Assembly (NCBI RefSeq): GCF_006539525.1 | Contig: NZ_BJNE01000005.1 | Location: 124,001 to 188,000, forward strand | Reading direction: 5' to 3' | DNA length: 64,000 nt | DNA from: Glutamicibacter nicotianae | Lineage (GTDB): Bacteria; Actinomycetota; Actinomycetes; Actinomycetales; Micrococcaceae | Shown here: positions 7,915 through 15,426 of the stretch, piece after piece | How positions within the stretch are numbered: the first letter of the stretch is position 1 | Layout of the letters: the number at the start of each line of letters is the position of its first letter | The notes under the pieces: model-generated | Seen by the model: the letters and a program-made list of their open reading frames with translations, nothing else | The model's database searches: none | What the model was told of the DNA's origin: nothing | Made by a program: the position numbers and the translations under genes

Positions 7915-9173
7915 GCCGATTCACCACCCTGTCCGGCGGCGGCACCGTCGATGTCCACGACATTGATGGCACCGGAATTCAGGCCCACCGGAGCTTCATG
8001 GTCAGCATCCTCGGCATTGTTGGCGGCGGCGATCGCCTCCATGACGGTCTGCACGGTAATGACACCGGTGAGCACATCACGGCGCCCGGTCACCAGGGCC
8101 GACTCGGAACTGGCCACCAGCATGGTGTCCAATGCGTCATTCAAGGTTGCCTGCTCGCCGACTACCGGCATGTTTTCGTCGTAGGTGCCCTCGATGATCT
8201 GGGCACGCGACAGCTGCCTGCGGTCCAGCCGGCGCAGCGGACGTCCGCGCGAATCAAGCACCACAGCGTATTTGCGTCCGGCGCCCTGCAGCTGCGAGAG
8301 CACATCCGAAGCGTTCTTGCCCGGGGTGGTGGTCAGCGCGTCTTCCAGCTCCACTTCGTTCACCCGCGTCAGGGTCAGCTGCTTGAGGCCCGCACCCGAG
8401 CCGATGAAGTTCTCCACGAACTCGCTGGCCGGATTGGCCAGGATCCGTTCCGGGGAATCGTATTGCTCCAGTTGCGCGCCTTCGTTGAAGATCGCTATCC
8501 AGTCGCCGAGCTTCACCGCTTCATCGAAGTCGTGGGTCACGCACACAATGGTCTTCTGGACCTCGGACTGGATATTGAGCAGCTCATCCTGCAGGCGCTG
8601 GCGGGTAATCGGGTCGACCGCACCAAATGGCTCATCCATCAGCAGCACCGGAGGATCTGCTGCCAGCGCACGGGCCACGCCCACGCGCTGCTGCTGGCCG
8701 CCGGAGAGTTTCTTGGGGAAACGGTTCCGGTACAGGTCCGGGTCCAGCGAGACCAGCTCCAGCAGCTCGTCGACGCGGGCGGAGATCTTGTCCTTGGGCC
8801 AGCCCAGCATCTTCGGCACCATGGCGATATTTGCGGCCACGGTCATGTGCGGGAACAGGCCGCCGGCCTGGATCACATAGCCGATGCGGCGGCGCAGCTC
8901 GTCGCCGTTCATGTCAGTGACATCTTCGCCGTCGATGACAATCTTGCCGCTGGTCGGCTCGATCAGGCGATTGATCATCTTCAGAGTGGTCGTCTTGCCG
9001 CAGCCTGATGGCCCGACGAACATCACGATGGATCCTGCGGGGATCTCGAGGGTCAGGCCGCCGACGGCCGACTTCTTCTGCCCCGGATAGGTCTTGGTTA
9101 CTTCTTCGAGCATGATCGAAGCGCCGGTGATATTCTGGGCCACTGCGTTTTCGGAAATCTTATTTTCAGACAC
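7911..9173 (-). CDS. opuCA: Compatible-solute ABC transporter ATPase with CBS domains
   Basis: 420 residues. ATPase core: Walker A GPSGCGKT at 54-61, signature LSGGQQQRV near 157, Walker B LLMDEPFGAVD near 178, and switch His in VTHDFDEA. The C-terminal part from about residue 260 carries two CBS-type segments, one degenerate (KYAVVLDSRGRPLRRL) and one better conserved (SSESALVTGRRDVLTGVIT). In OpuA and OpuC systems CBS domains sense ionic strength or nucleotides and gate transport. An acidic tail follows. It overlaps the first permease gene by 8 bases. Confidence 0.93.
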   Translation of the reverse strand: MSENKISENAVAQNITGASIMLEEVTKTYPGQKKSAVGGLTLEIPAGSIVMFVGPSGCGKTTTLKMINRLIEPTSGKIVIDGEDVTDMNGDELRRRIGYVIQAGGLFPHMTVAANIAMVPKMLGWPKDKISARVDELLELVSLDPDLYRNRFPKKLSGGQQQRVGVARALAADPPVLLMDEPFGAVDPITRQRLQDELLNIQSEVQKTIVCVTHDFDEAVKLGDWIAIFNEGAQLEQYDSPERILANPASEFVENFIGSGAGLKQLTLTRVNEVELEDALTTTPGKNASDVLSQLQGAGRKYAVVLDSRGRPLRRLDRRQLSRAQIIEGTYDENMPVVGEQATLNDALDTMLVASSESALVTGRRDVLTGVITVQTVMEAIAAANNAEDADHEAPVGLNSGAINVVDIDGAAAGQGGESA

Positions 9174-9807
9174 GGATACCTCGCGGGGTAGTCAGTCGGC
9201 CAATGCCGAGCAAAATCAAGTCAAGGATGAGCGCCAGGATGACGACGCCAACGACGCCGGTAACCACGGATTCCAGGGAGTTCGCGCCGCCAAGACGCGA
9301 CAGTCCCTGGAAAATGAATCCGCCAAGGCCTGGGCCCAGGGCGTAGGAGACCACTGCGGCGACGCCCATCACCATCTGGGCTGAAATGCGTATGCCCGTG
9401 AGGATCACCGGCCATGCCATGGGTATCTCCACGGAGACCAGCGTCTTCAGCCGGCTCATGCCGATGCCGCGTGCCGACTCGATAATGGTTGGCTCGATGT
9501 TGTTCAGGCCTACGATCGCATTGCGCAGAATCGGCAAGGCCGCGAAGAACGTCACCACGATGACGGCCGGCGTGACGCCGAAGCCGACGGGAACAATCAG
9601 CAAACCAATCAAGGCGAAGGATGGAACGGTCAGGCCGATGGCGCTAATGCCGTTGGCCAAACCGGATAAGGACTTATTGCGGTAAACCAGTACGGCAATA
9701 AGGACAGAAATAATTGTCGCCAGGATCAGGCACTGCGCGACGAGCGAGAAATGCTGCCAGGAGGCGAAGAGGATATGGCGAGATCTCTCGCCAATAAAGT
9801 CACCCAC
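9166..9807 (-). CDS. opuCB: Compatible-solute ABC transporter permease (first gene of operon)
   Basis: 213 residues, about five membrane segments, EAA loop ESARGIGMSRLKTLVSVEIP at about 110-130. The GTG at 9807 begins MGDFIGERSRH and is taken as start. This is the promoter-proximal gene of the four-gene import operon (permease, ATPase, permease, binding protein), the same order as opuCB-CA-CD-CC relatives in actinobacteria. The 220 bases upstream are shared with the divergent FAH-family gene and should hold the operon promoter; no clear operator was identified there. Confidence 0.9.
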   Translation of the reverse strand: MGDFIGERSRHILFASWQHFSLVAQCLILATIISVLIAVLVYRNKSLSGLANGISAIGLTVPSFALIGLLIVPVGFGVTPAVIVVTFFAALPILRNAIVGLNNIEPTIIESARGIGMSRLKTLVSVEIPMAWPVILTGIRISAQMVMGVAAVVSYALGPGLGGFIFQGLSRLGGANSLESVVTGVVGVVILALILDLILLGIGRLTTPRGIRV

Positions 9808-10026
9808 ATTAAAACCTGCTTCACTTTAGTTTTGTATCTAGATCTTTGTTTCAGGACTGGTCACTGGGACCCGAGCTTGCCCTGAGTTTAGCCGGGTTGC
9901 CGTAGCCTGACCAAGCCACGTTTTGATAACACACCTCTGGCTTGGCCCTATTCAGCGCGGATGGGAATCTCCTGGCGGGTACGAAATATGGTGCACTTTC
10001 AGCGGGAAATGTAGTGAGATAGATTC

Positions 10027-10884
10027 ATGAAACTTGCCACGCTCCGCCTCGCCAGCGAACCAGGCCATACCACCGCGGCTGTCATTGAAGATGGCCGTGC
10101 CTATTATTTGGACAACATCGATTCGGTGCAGCGTTTCCTGCGGCTTGAGGAAGCCGTCCAGCAGGAAGTCATTGCCCGGGCCCTGGTGGGCGATTCCATT
10201 GCCGAGGGCGAAGCCGACTACGCTCCGCTGATTCCCAAGCCGGAGAAAATCTACTGCATCGGTTTGAACTATAAGACCCACGCGGCCGAGGTCGGCGAAG
10301 AGCTGCCGAAGTATCCGACGGTTTTCGCGAAGTTCGCCTCCACCCTCTGCGGTGCCAATGACTCGATTGAAATTCCCGTTGAGGACCACCGTGTGGACTA
10401 CGAAGCAGAGCTGGCCATTATTATCGGCAAGCCTGGCCGTCGCATCAGCCAAGAAGATGCGCCAGCGCATATTGCTGGCTATGCGGTGTCCAGCGACGTG
10501 TCGATGCGCGGCTATCAGGGCCGTACCCAGGAATGGCTGCAGGGCAAAATCTGGGACCACTCCACTCCCCTGGGTCCTTGGCTCGTGACCCCTGATGAGC
10601 TGAATCCTTCGGCGCGCATCAGCAGCAAGGTCAATGGCACCGTGGTGCAGGACGAGCAGATCGATGACCTGATTTTCTCGGCGGATGAGTTGGTTTCCTA
10701 CCTTTCGACGTTCAATGAATTGCGGCCGGGCGACGTCATCCTCACTGGCACGCCCTCCGGTGTCGCCTTGGGTCGCCGGGACGAGAATGGGCGCCACCCG
10801 TGGCTCAAGCACGGCGACGCGTTGGAGACCTCGATTGAGGGCCTGGGTACCTCGACGGTAGTTTTCCACGCGCCGCAGCACTGA
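10027..10884 (+). CDS. Fumarylacetoacetate hydrolase-family enzyme
   Basis: 285 residues. The C-terminal FAH domain begins near residue 72 (KIYCIGLNYKTHAAEVGE) and includes VDYEAELAIIIGKPGR with the acidic metal ligands, and GDVILTGTPSGVALGR close to the end. The family cleaves or decarboxylates 3-oxo acids with Mg or Mn; substrates include fumarylpyruvate (gentisate route), acylpyruvates, oxaloacetate and homoprotocatechuate intermediates. No adjacent ring-cleavage gene fixes the substrate. It may complement the aromatic pathways elsewhere in the window. Stand-alone gene, divergent from the opuC operon. Confidence 0.85.
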   Translation: MKLATLRLASEPGHTTAAVIEDGRAYYLDNIDSVQRFLRLEEAVQQEVIARALVGDSIAEGEADYAPLIPKPEKIYCIGLNYKTHAAEVGEELPKYPTVFAKFASTLCGANDSIEIPVEDHRVDYEAELAIIIGKPGRRISQEDAPAHIAGYAVSSDVSMRGYQGRTQEWLQGKIWDHSTPLGPWLVTPDELNPSARISSKVNGTVVQDEQIDDLIFSADELVSYLSTFNELRPGDVILTGTPSGVALGRRDENGRHPWLKHGDALETSIEGLGTSTVVFHAPQH

Positions 10885-10956
10885 TATTCCCGCTGGTTCT
10901 CGGGGCCTGTCCGCATCGGCGGGCAGGCCACTGGTTGTTAAGCACCGCTTTTCTTT

Positions 10957-10984
10957 TTGTTATTGAGTCTCATTCTCATATAAG
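10957..10984 (+). promoter_or_regulatory. Zur-box-like operator inside a leaderless promoter
   Basis: TTGTTA (10957-10962) and TATAAG (10979-10984) are spaced 16 bases and would start transcription at about 10991-10994, on the GTG start of the COG0523 gene, so the mRNA is probably leaderless. The spacer is filled by TGAGTCTCATTCTCA (10964-10978), which agrees at 11 of 15 positions with the actinobacterial Zur box form TGAAAATCATTTTCA as I recall it. Zn-bound Zur here would block polymerase. Consensus from established knowledge; the site itself is read directly. Confidence 0.7.
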
Positions 10985-10993
10985 CTGTGATGC

Positions 10994-12055
10994 GTGAACC
11001 TCATTGTCCTCTCCGCACTTGACACCTCCAGCCGCGACACCGGCTTGGAGCACCTGCGACGCCACCACCCCGATGCCATCTTCCTGCGCTATGACTTCGT
11101 CGACGGCAATCGGCTGGTGCGCCATGTCTTTGGATCGGCGACCGCCGAACGCGCTGAAGCAGTGCTTGAGCATCCCTGCATTGGCTGTGCCACGAAATTC
11201 GAGATCCTGCCGACCATCAGGCGCCTGGCACCCCAGGATTCCGAAACCACCATGGTCTTGGGGCTGCCTTCCACCTGGCATAGCGCCTCGGTGCTCCAGA
11301 TGCTCGAAACACAACTCGAACCACTGGATCTGCAGATCAGCAGCATCGCGCTGGCCTTGGATCCAGCCGAATTGGAAAACCAGATGTGGGATCGGCATAC
11401 CCTCTGGGAATCGGGATTCAACGCCATGGAGCACGATGCGCGGACTGCCGGAGAGTTCTTCTTCACCGAACTGATGCAGGCAGATACGCTCATTCCGGTT
11501 GAAGGCCTGGAAGCCCAGCTGCTTGAGGATGCTGCAGGTCCGCGGCGTGCTGGCGGCATCCGCTACGAAGCCGGTCTCGGCCTGGCACGGCAGATGGCGC
11601 CGCATGCGCAAATCTGCGTGCACGAAGGGGAACTCGGATCCTTCCACCCCGCCGCGGCCCGCCAGCGCACCAGCGCCGGGCATCTGCCGCGAACACCCCT
11701 TGATGCCAGCAGTGCGCCGATCCGCCTGCACGCGGAACGTCCGCTCCACCCCGAGCGCTTCCGCCAAGCCCTGCCGTCCTTGGCTGAGTCCTGCACCTGC
11801 ATCCGCGGCGTCCTCTGGGTAGCCAGCGCGCTGAGCGAGCGCGTTGCCATCGGCGGAGCCGGTCCGCGCATCTGGATGGAGAACACCGGGGCCTGGCATT
11901 CGCATATCGCCGTTTCAGAATTGCTGCTCTACGGATCCGAGCATGAAGCTTCGCAGATTGAAACGGTTTTCGAGCAGTGCCAGGTCACCGAGGAAGAGCT
12001 CAAGGGGCTGTTCAACTCCGCAAATCACGAGGGAGGTGAATGGCATGAAAGTTAG
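10994..12055 (+). CDS. COG0523/CobW-family protein lacking the P-loop
   Basis: 353 residues. The first strand (NLIVLSAL) aligns with the CobW/COG0523 start, but where family GTPases have GxxGxGKT this protein reads DTSSRDT, so the nucleotide-binding loop is gone. The family metal motif CxCC is replaced by CIGC at 62-65. The C-terminal CobW_C domain (about 243-325) is clear: [16 protein letters not shown] and ENTGAWH. Co-transcribed with the zinc-free L36 gene (11-base overlap) behind a Zur-like box, so it belongs to the zinc-starvation response. Mycobacterial Zur-controlled relatives (Rv0106 group) have been linked to ribosome remodelling and hibernation; a similar ribosome role, rather than zinc-chaperone GTPase work, is my inference. 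Confidence 0.8.
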   Translation: MNLIVLSALDTSSRDTGLEHLRRHHPDAIFLRYDFVDGNRLVRHVFGSATAERAEAVLEHPCIGCATKFEILPTIRRLAPQDSETTMVLGLPSTWHSASVLQMLETQLEPLDLQISSIALALDPAELENQMWDRHTLWESGFNAMEHDARTAGEFFFTELMQADTLIPVEGLEAQLLEDAAGPRRAGGIRYEAGLGLARQMAPHAQICVHEGELGSFHPAAARQRTSAGHLPRTPLDASSAPIRLHAERPLHPERFRQALPSLAESCTCIRGVLWVASALSERVAIGGAGPRIWMENTGAWHSHIAVSELLLYGSEHEASQIETVFEQCQVTEEELKGLFNSANHEGGEWHES

Positions 12056-12167
12056 GAATTCCATCCGTGCACTGAAGAAGGCACCGGGATCGCTAGTGGT
12101 CAGACGACGCGGCCGCGTCTTCGTGATCAACAAGAAGAATCCGCGCATGAAAGCGCGGCAGGGCTGA
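12045..12167 (+). CDS. rpmJ: Alternative ribosomal protein L36, zinc-free form
   Basis: 40 residues starting [16 protein letters not shown] and ending NPRMKARQG. This is the YkgO-type C-minus L36: the Cys-x2-Cys...Cys...His zinc ribbon of normal L36 is absent (no Cys at all). C-minus paralogues replace zinc-binding ribosomal proteins during zinc shortage and free stored zinc; this is established for the group. GGGAGG lies upstream of the ATG inside the end of the COG0523 gene, and the two genes overlap by 11 bases, so they are translated together under the Zur-like promoter. A normal zinc-type L36 should exist elsewhere in the genome. Confidence 0.93.
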   Translation: MKVRNSIRALKKAPGSLVVRRRGRVFVINKKNPRMKARQG

Positions 12168-12180
12168 AGCCCCGCAGCTT

Positions 12181-12219
12181 GCCGGCATCCACCGCAGTGG
12201 ATGCCGGCGGAGCCTTTTC
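12181..12219 (+). terminator. Terminator of the COG0523-rpmJ operon
   Basis: Perfect 12-bp stem (12181-12192 with 12197-12208) around CGCA, then GGAGCCTTTTC. Ends the zinc-response operon. Confidence 0.85.
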
Positions 12220-12304
12220 GGCCCAAACAGCTGATCCATTGGTGAAAATAAGTTAATGAACTGGACATGACCCGAACCAGCGCGCTTTGTGACACACCTC
12301 TTCC

Positions 12305-12325
12305 GAGTGCCATATGATGGCACTC
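12305..12325. promoter_or_regulatory. Palindrome in the leader/promoter of the alanine/glycine symporter
   Basis: Perfect 9-bp inverted repeat GAGTGCCAT-ATG-ATGGCACTC, 70 bases before the symporter start. A possible -10 element TATGAT (12313-12318) lies inside it, so a bound protein would cover the promoter. The remaining gap (12220-12395) also holds two copies of ACATAAGG-like sequence (12326 and 12381 regions); no glycine riboswitch core was seen. Confidence 0.45.
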
Positions 12326-12395
12326 ACATAAGGGAATCGGCTTCTCGCCTGAGACTCTTCATCATCAGTCACTCGCACATAAGGATATTGAATCC

Positions 12396-13886
12396 ATGGA
12401 CGCTTTGGGCACTCTCTTCGGGGATATCTCTTCCGTCATTTGGGGACCGTTTGTCCTCATCCCGCTGCTTCTGGGCACCGGCCTGTACCTGACCATCCGC
12501 TTGGGCGGCCTGCAGTTCTTCAAGCTCGCCGCCGCACTGCGCCTTGGCCTGCTCAAGCGCAAGGACGCTGATGCCGAGGGCGACATCTCGCAGTTCCAGG
12601 CACTGACCACCGCGCTGGCCGCTACCGTCGGTACCGGCAACATTGTCGGCGTGGCCACGGCCATCGGCATCGGCGGCCCGGGCGCCCTGTTCTGGATGTG
12701 GGTCACCGGCCTGCTCGGCATGGCCTCGAAGTACACCGAGGCCTACCTCGGCGTGCGCTACCGCGGCACTGACGCCGCCGGCGAAAAGTCCGGCGGTCCG
12801 CAGTACTACCTCGAACGCGGCATCAAGGGACCCTTCGGCAAGTTCCTGGCATTGTTCTTCGCCATCGCCGCCACGCTGGCCTGCTTCGGCATCGGCAACA
12901 TGACCCAGGGCAACTCCATCGCCCTGAACCTGGAGAACTCCTTCAGCGTGGCCCCATGGGTCACCGGCGTGGTCCTGACCGTGCTGTCCATCGCGGTGCT
13001 GGTTGGCGGCATCAAGTCCATCGGCCGTGTGACCGCTGGCTTCGTTCCGGTGATGATCGTCTTCTACGTGGCCGCAGCGATCTACATCCTGGTCGCCAAC
13101 GTCGGTGGCATCCCTGCAGCTTTCGCTACCATCTTCACCGATGCCTTCACCGGCACCTCCGCTGTGGGCGGCTTCACCGGCTCGGCCATCATCATCGCCA
13201 TCCAGTACGGTGTTGCACGCGGCATCTTCTCCAACGAGTCCGGCATGGGCTCGGCCGCCATCGCCGCCGCGTCGGCGCAGACCACCCACCCGGTTCGCCA
13301 GGGCCTGGTCTCCATGACCCAGACCTTCATCGACACCATCATCGTGGTCACCTGCACCGGCCTGGTCATCATCACCACCGGCACCTGGAACCTGATCGAC
13401 GAGGCCACCGGCGAGCAGATCTCCGCCGCGCTGATGACCGGACAGGCCTTCACCCACGGCCTGCCAGGCGAGTGGGGCCACTGGATCGTGACCATCGGCC
13501 TGGTCATGTTCGCCTTCTCCACCATCCTGGGCTGGAGCTACTACGGCGAGCGCAACATCGAGCGCCTGTTCGGCCGCAAGCTGGTCATGCCGTTCCGCGT
13601 CGTGTTCTCGCTGGTCGTCTACGTAGGCTGCACCACCGAGCTGACCGCAGTGTGGAACTTCTCGGACATGATGAACGGCCTGATGGCCCTGCCGAACCTG
13701 ATCGGCCTGCTGATCCTGTCGGGCATGGTGGCACGCGAAACCCGCTGGTACCTCAAGCATGACCCGAAGCTGGAAGCGAGCAAGGCGCAGATCGAGGACT
13801 TCATGATCGATCGTCCCGGCTGGGCCGAGTGGAAGGCCGGCGACGTAGTCGGCTCCTCGCGCAACCGCGGTGCCCACGAGGCATAG
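12396..13886 (+). CDS. Alanine/glycine:cation symporter (AGCS family)
   Basis: 496 residues with about 11 membrane segments. Family hallmarks: FQALTTALAATVGTGNIVGVATAI near residues 68-92 (cation and substrate binding), GPGALFWMWVTGLLGMASKY, and GVARGIFSNESGMGSAAIA around 270-290. AGCS proteins import alanine or glycine with Na+ or H+. A CATAAGGATAT-type purine site precedes the ATG. Third-position GC bias is stronger than in its neighbours, which suggests high expression. Ends at a strong bidirectional terminator shared with the convergent CitE-like gene. Confidence 0.93.
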   Translation: MDALGTLFGDISSVIWGPFVLIPLLLGTGLYLTIRLGGLQFFKLAAALRLGLLKRKDADAEGDISQFQALTTALAATVGTGNIVGVATAIGIGGPGALFWMWVTGLLGMASKYTEAYLGVRYRGTDAAGEKSGGPQYYLERGIKGPFGKFLALFFAIAATLACFGIGNMTQGNSIALNLENSFSVAPWVTGVVLTVLSIAVLVGGIKSIGRVTAGFVPVMIVFYVAAAIYILVANVGGIPAAFATIFTDAFTGTSAVGGFTGSAIIIAIQYGVARGIFSNESGMGSAAIAAASAQTTHPVRQGLVSMTQTFIDTIIVVTCTGLVIITTGTWNLIDEATGEQISAALMTGQAFTHGLPGEWGHWIVTIGLVMFAFSTILGWSYYGERNIERLFGRKLVMPFRVVFSLVVYVGCTTELTAVWNFSDMMNGLMALPNLIGLLILSGMVARETRWYLKHDPKLEASKAQIEDFMIDRPGWAEWKAGDVVGSSRNRGAHEA

Positions 13887-13898
13887 GCGCAGCTAGCG

Positions 13899-13949
13899 AA
13901 AAGGACCCGTCCGGCATCTGGTTGAATCCAGACGCCGGACGGGTCCTTT
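13899..13949. terminator. Bidirectional terminator between symporter and CitE-like gene
   Basis: 16-bp perfect stem (13900-13915 with 13934-13949), AAAGGACCCGTCCGGC on the left, with an inner ATCTGG/CCAGAC pairing. A-rich before and T-rich after, so it works for both convergent genes. Confidence 0.9.
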
Positions 13950-13972
13950 GCTGTTGGAAGAAGGTTAGTACC

Positions 13973-14818
13973 CTAGGCGTTCCACAAGCCGTAGGAGTCG
14001 GCCAGGTCGGCAATCTTCTGGGCACGGGCCAAGCGAGGCAGGTACGAGCCGTCGCCCACCGATGCGCCCGCGGCATGCGCTTCGAGCAGTTCCATGGCCC
14101 AGGACAGTTCGTCTTCGCTTGGTGCCAGTGCGGCGTTGATGCCATCAACGTGGTCAACGGACAGGGACAGCTTGCCGGTCATGCCCATGGAAGCGGTAAC
14201 GCGGGTTTCCTCGGTCACCTTGGCCGCGTCGGCACCTGCTGGCGGTGGCCCGTCGATTGGGCCGGGCAGCTTGCCGACACGCGAAGCGATGACGAGGCGG
14301 CCACGTGCGTAGGCCAGGGCCATCGGCTCATCGGAGATGCCGGTGTCCTTGCGGAAGTCGTTGATGCCGAATGCCAGGCGGAAGGTGCCCGGAGCCGAAG
14401 CGATCTTCGTTGCATTCTCGATGCCCAAGGCGGTTTCGATCAAGGCCAGTACCGGTGTGCCCGCGCGCAGGCGCATCGCGCTGTAGGTCACTTGTTCAGG
14501 CTGCTCGGTCATGGCCAGCATGATTCCGCGCAGGCCGGGGGCGCCGGACAATGCGGCAAGGTCATCGGCCCAGAAATCGGTGTCAATGCCGTTGACGCGC
14601 ACCCAGGCAGTCATGCCATTGGACAGGGCGCGTACCACGTTGTCGCGAGCCTGGATCTTCTGATCATCAGGAACGGCAGCTTCCATGTCGAAAATCACCG
14701 AGTCCGCTTCACATGCTAGTGAAGGGGCGAAAGTTTCCTCCTTGGCAGCATTGACCAAGAGCCAGGAACGGGACAATTTTGCAGGAAGAGCCGCAGCTCG
14801 ACGATTTCGGAATGCCAT
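13973..14818 (-). CDS. HpcH/HpaI aldolase/citrate lyase (CitE-like) family protein
   Basis: 281 residues. RSWLLVNAAKEETF at the N-terminus, ADSVIFDMEAAVPDDQK (acidic metal site) at about 40-58, WVRVNGIDTDFWADDL, and LALIETALGIENATKIA with the second metal-binding Glu. The family contains citrate lyase beta, malyl-CoA lyase and citramalyl-CoA lyase; all cleave CoA thioesters of hydroxy diacids with Mg. No alpha or gamma citrate-lyase genes are near, so it is a stand-alone CoA-ester lyase of the CitE-like type, substrate uncertain. Start at 14818 is preferred over the longer ORF because AGGA lies 6 bases upstream and homology begins there. Confidence 0.85.
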   Translation of the reverse strand: MAFRNRRAAALPAKLSRSWLLVNAAKEETFAPSLACEADSVIFDMEAAVPDDQKIQARDNVVRALSNGMTAWVRVNGIDTDFWADDLAALSGAPGLRGIMLAMTEQPEQVTYSAMRLRAGTPVLALIETALGIENATKIASAPGTFRLAFGINDFRKDTGISDEPMALAYARGRLVIASRVGKLPGPIDGPPPAGADAAKVTEETRVTASMGMTGKLSLSVDHVDGINAALAPSEDELSWAMELLEAHAAGASVGDGSYLPRLARAQKIADLADSYGLWNA

Positions 14819-15426
14819 AAGTCCTACACTACTCACTTGCCACGCACAGCTTCCACTGGCCATGTACAGTATTTGCTTCAAGTGAACCGGTTGCCTTGAA
14901 ATACAACGCAAAAGCAACCGGGTTTCGTGGTGCTCCTGTGCGCCAGCCTGGCTGTTCTGCAGCGAAAAGTGCGCCTGGATTTCGTGGTGATCCTGTTGTT
15001 CCCCTTTTATTGGATCTGCCGTTTCCGATATCCAACGGCAACGTGCACAAAGCTGGAAATGATCACCGATAATTCTGAATCAGCTAATCAAGCGCATCAC
15101 GCTAATTCCATTCGCCGGAACCGGAGAAATTCCTTCATGGATATTCGATTGGTTTTCTTCCTTGCCCATTCCTGCCAGCTTTGCGACTGGCCACTTCGAT
15201 TAATCGCTCCCAAGGGCCAGGCCTGCTCCCCCAGCTATTGTGCGAAGCAGCTTGCAGCATCCTTTGAGACAGGTGCATATAACGAATTTCACAACTGTTA
15301 AGCCTGCTCGCACTCTGCGTTGACGGCCAAATATAGTCGGTCAATGCATCTGCGATAACCTCGTTCTGCGGTCTAGTCCTTCCTCCCAGCGGGCCGTCTC
15401 CTTCGACAAACCGAAGGGATCTGCTC
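14819..15426. other. 608-base intergenic region between divergent CitE-like and CycA-like genes
   Basis: No convincing gene: the 124-residue reading frame at 14927-15301 is Cys- and Arg-rich without a site or family match. It holds a CCGGTTGC/GCAACCGG inverted repeat (14887-14894 and 14914-14921) and a 17-base direct repeat differing at one base (14923-14939 and 14980-14996). It must contain both promoters; long control regions like this suit amino-acid-responsive regulation. Confidence 0.5.
14923..14996. repeat. Direct repeat pair, 57-base period
   Basis: TTTCGTGGTGCTCCTGT (14923-14939) and TTTCGTGGTGATCCTGT (14980-14996), one mismatch in 17. Possibly two binding sites in the CycA/CitE divergent control region, or leftover of a local duplication. 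Confidence 0.45.

Noticed and set aside
12220-12395. Glycine riboswitch upstream of the alanine/glycine symporter
   Set aside because: Looked for the conserved glycine aptamer cores (GGAGAG and CACCGAAGGGG-like); none present, only a palindrome.
12369-13877. 502-residue minus-strand reading frame opposite the alanine/glycine symporter
   Set aside because: It is an antisense shadow of a GC-rich gene: composition is Gly/Asp/His/Gln-rich without domains, and the + strand protein is a textbook AGCS transporter.
14927-15301. 124-residue + strand frame in the CitE/CycA gap
   Set aside because: No ribosome site, Cys-rich random-looking sequence, no family resemblance.
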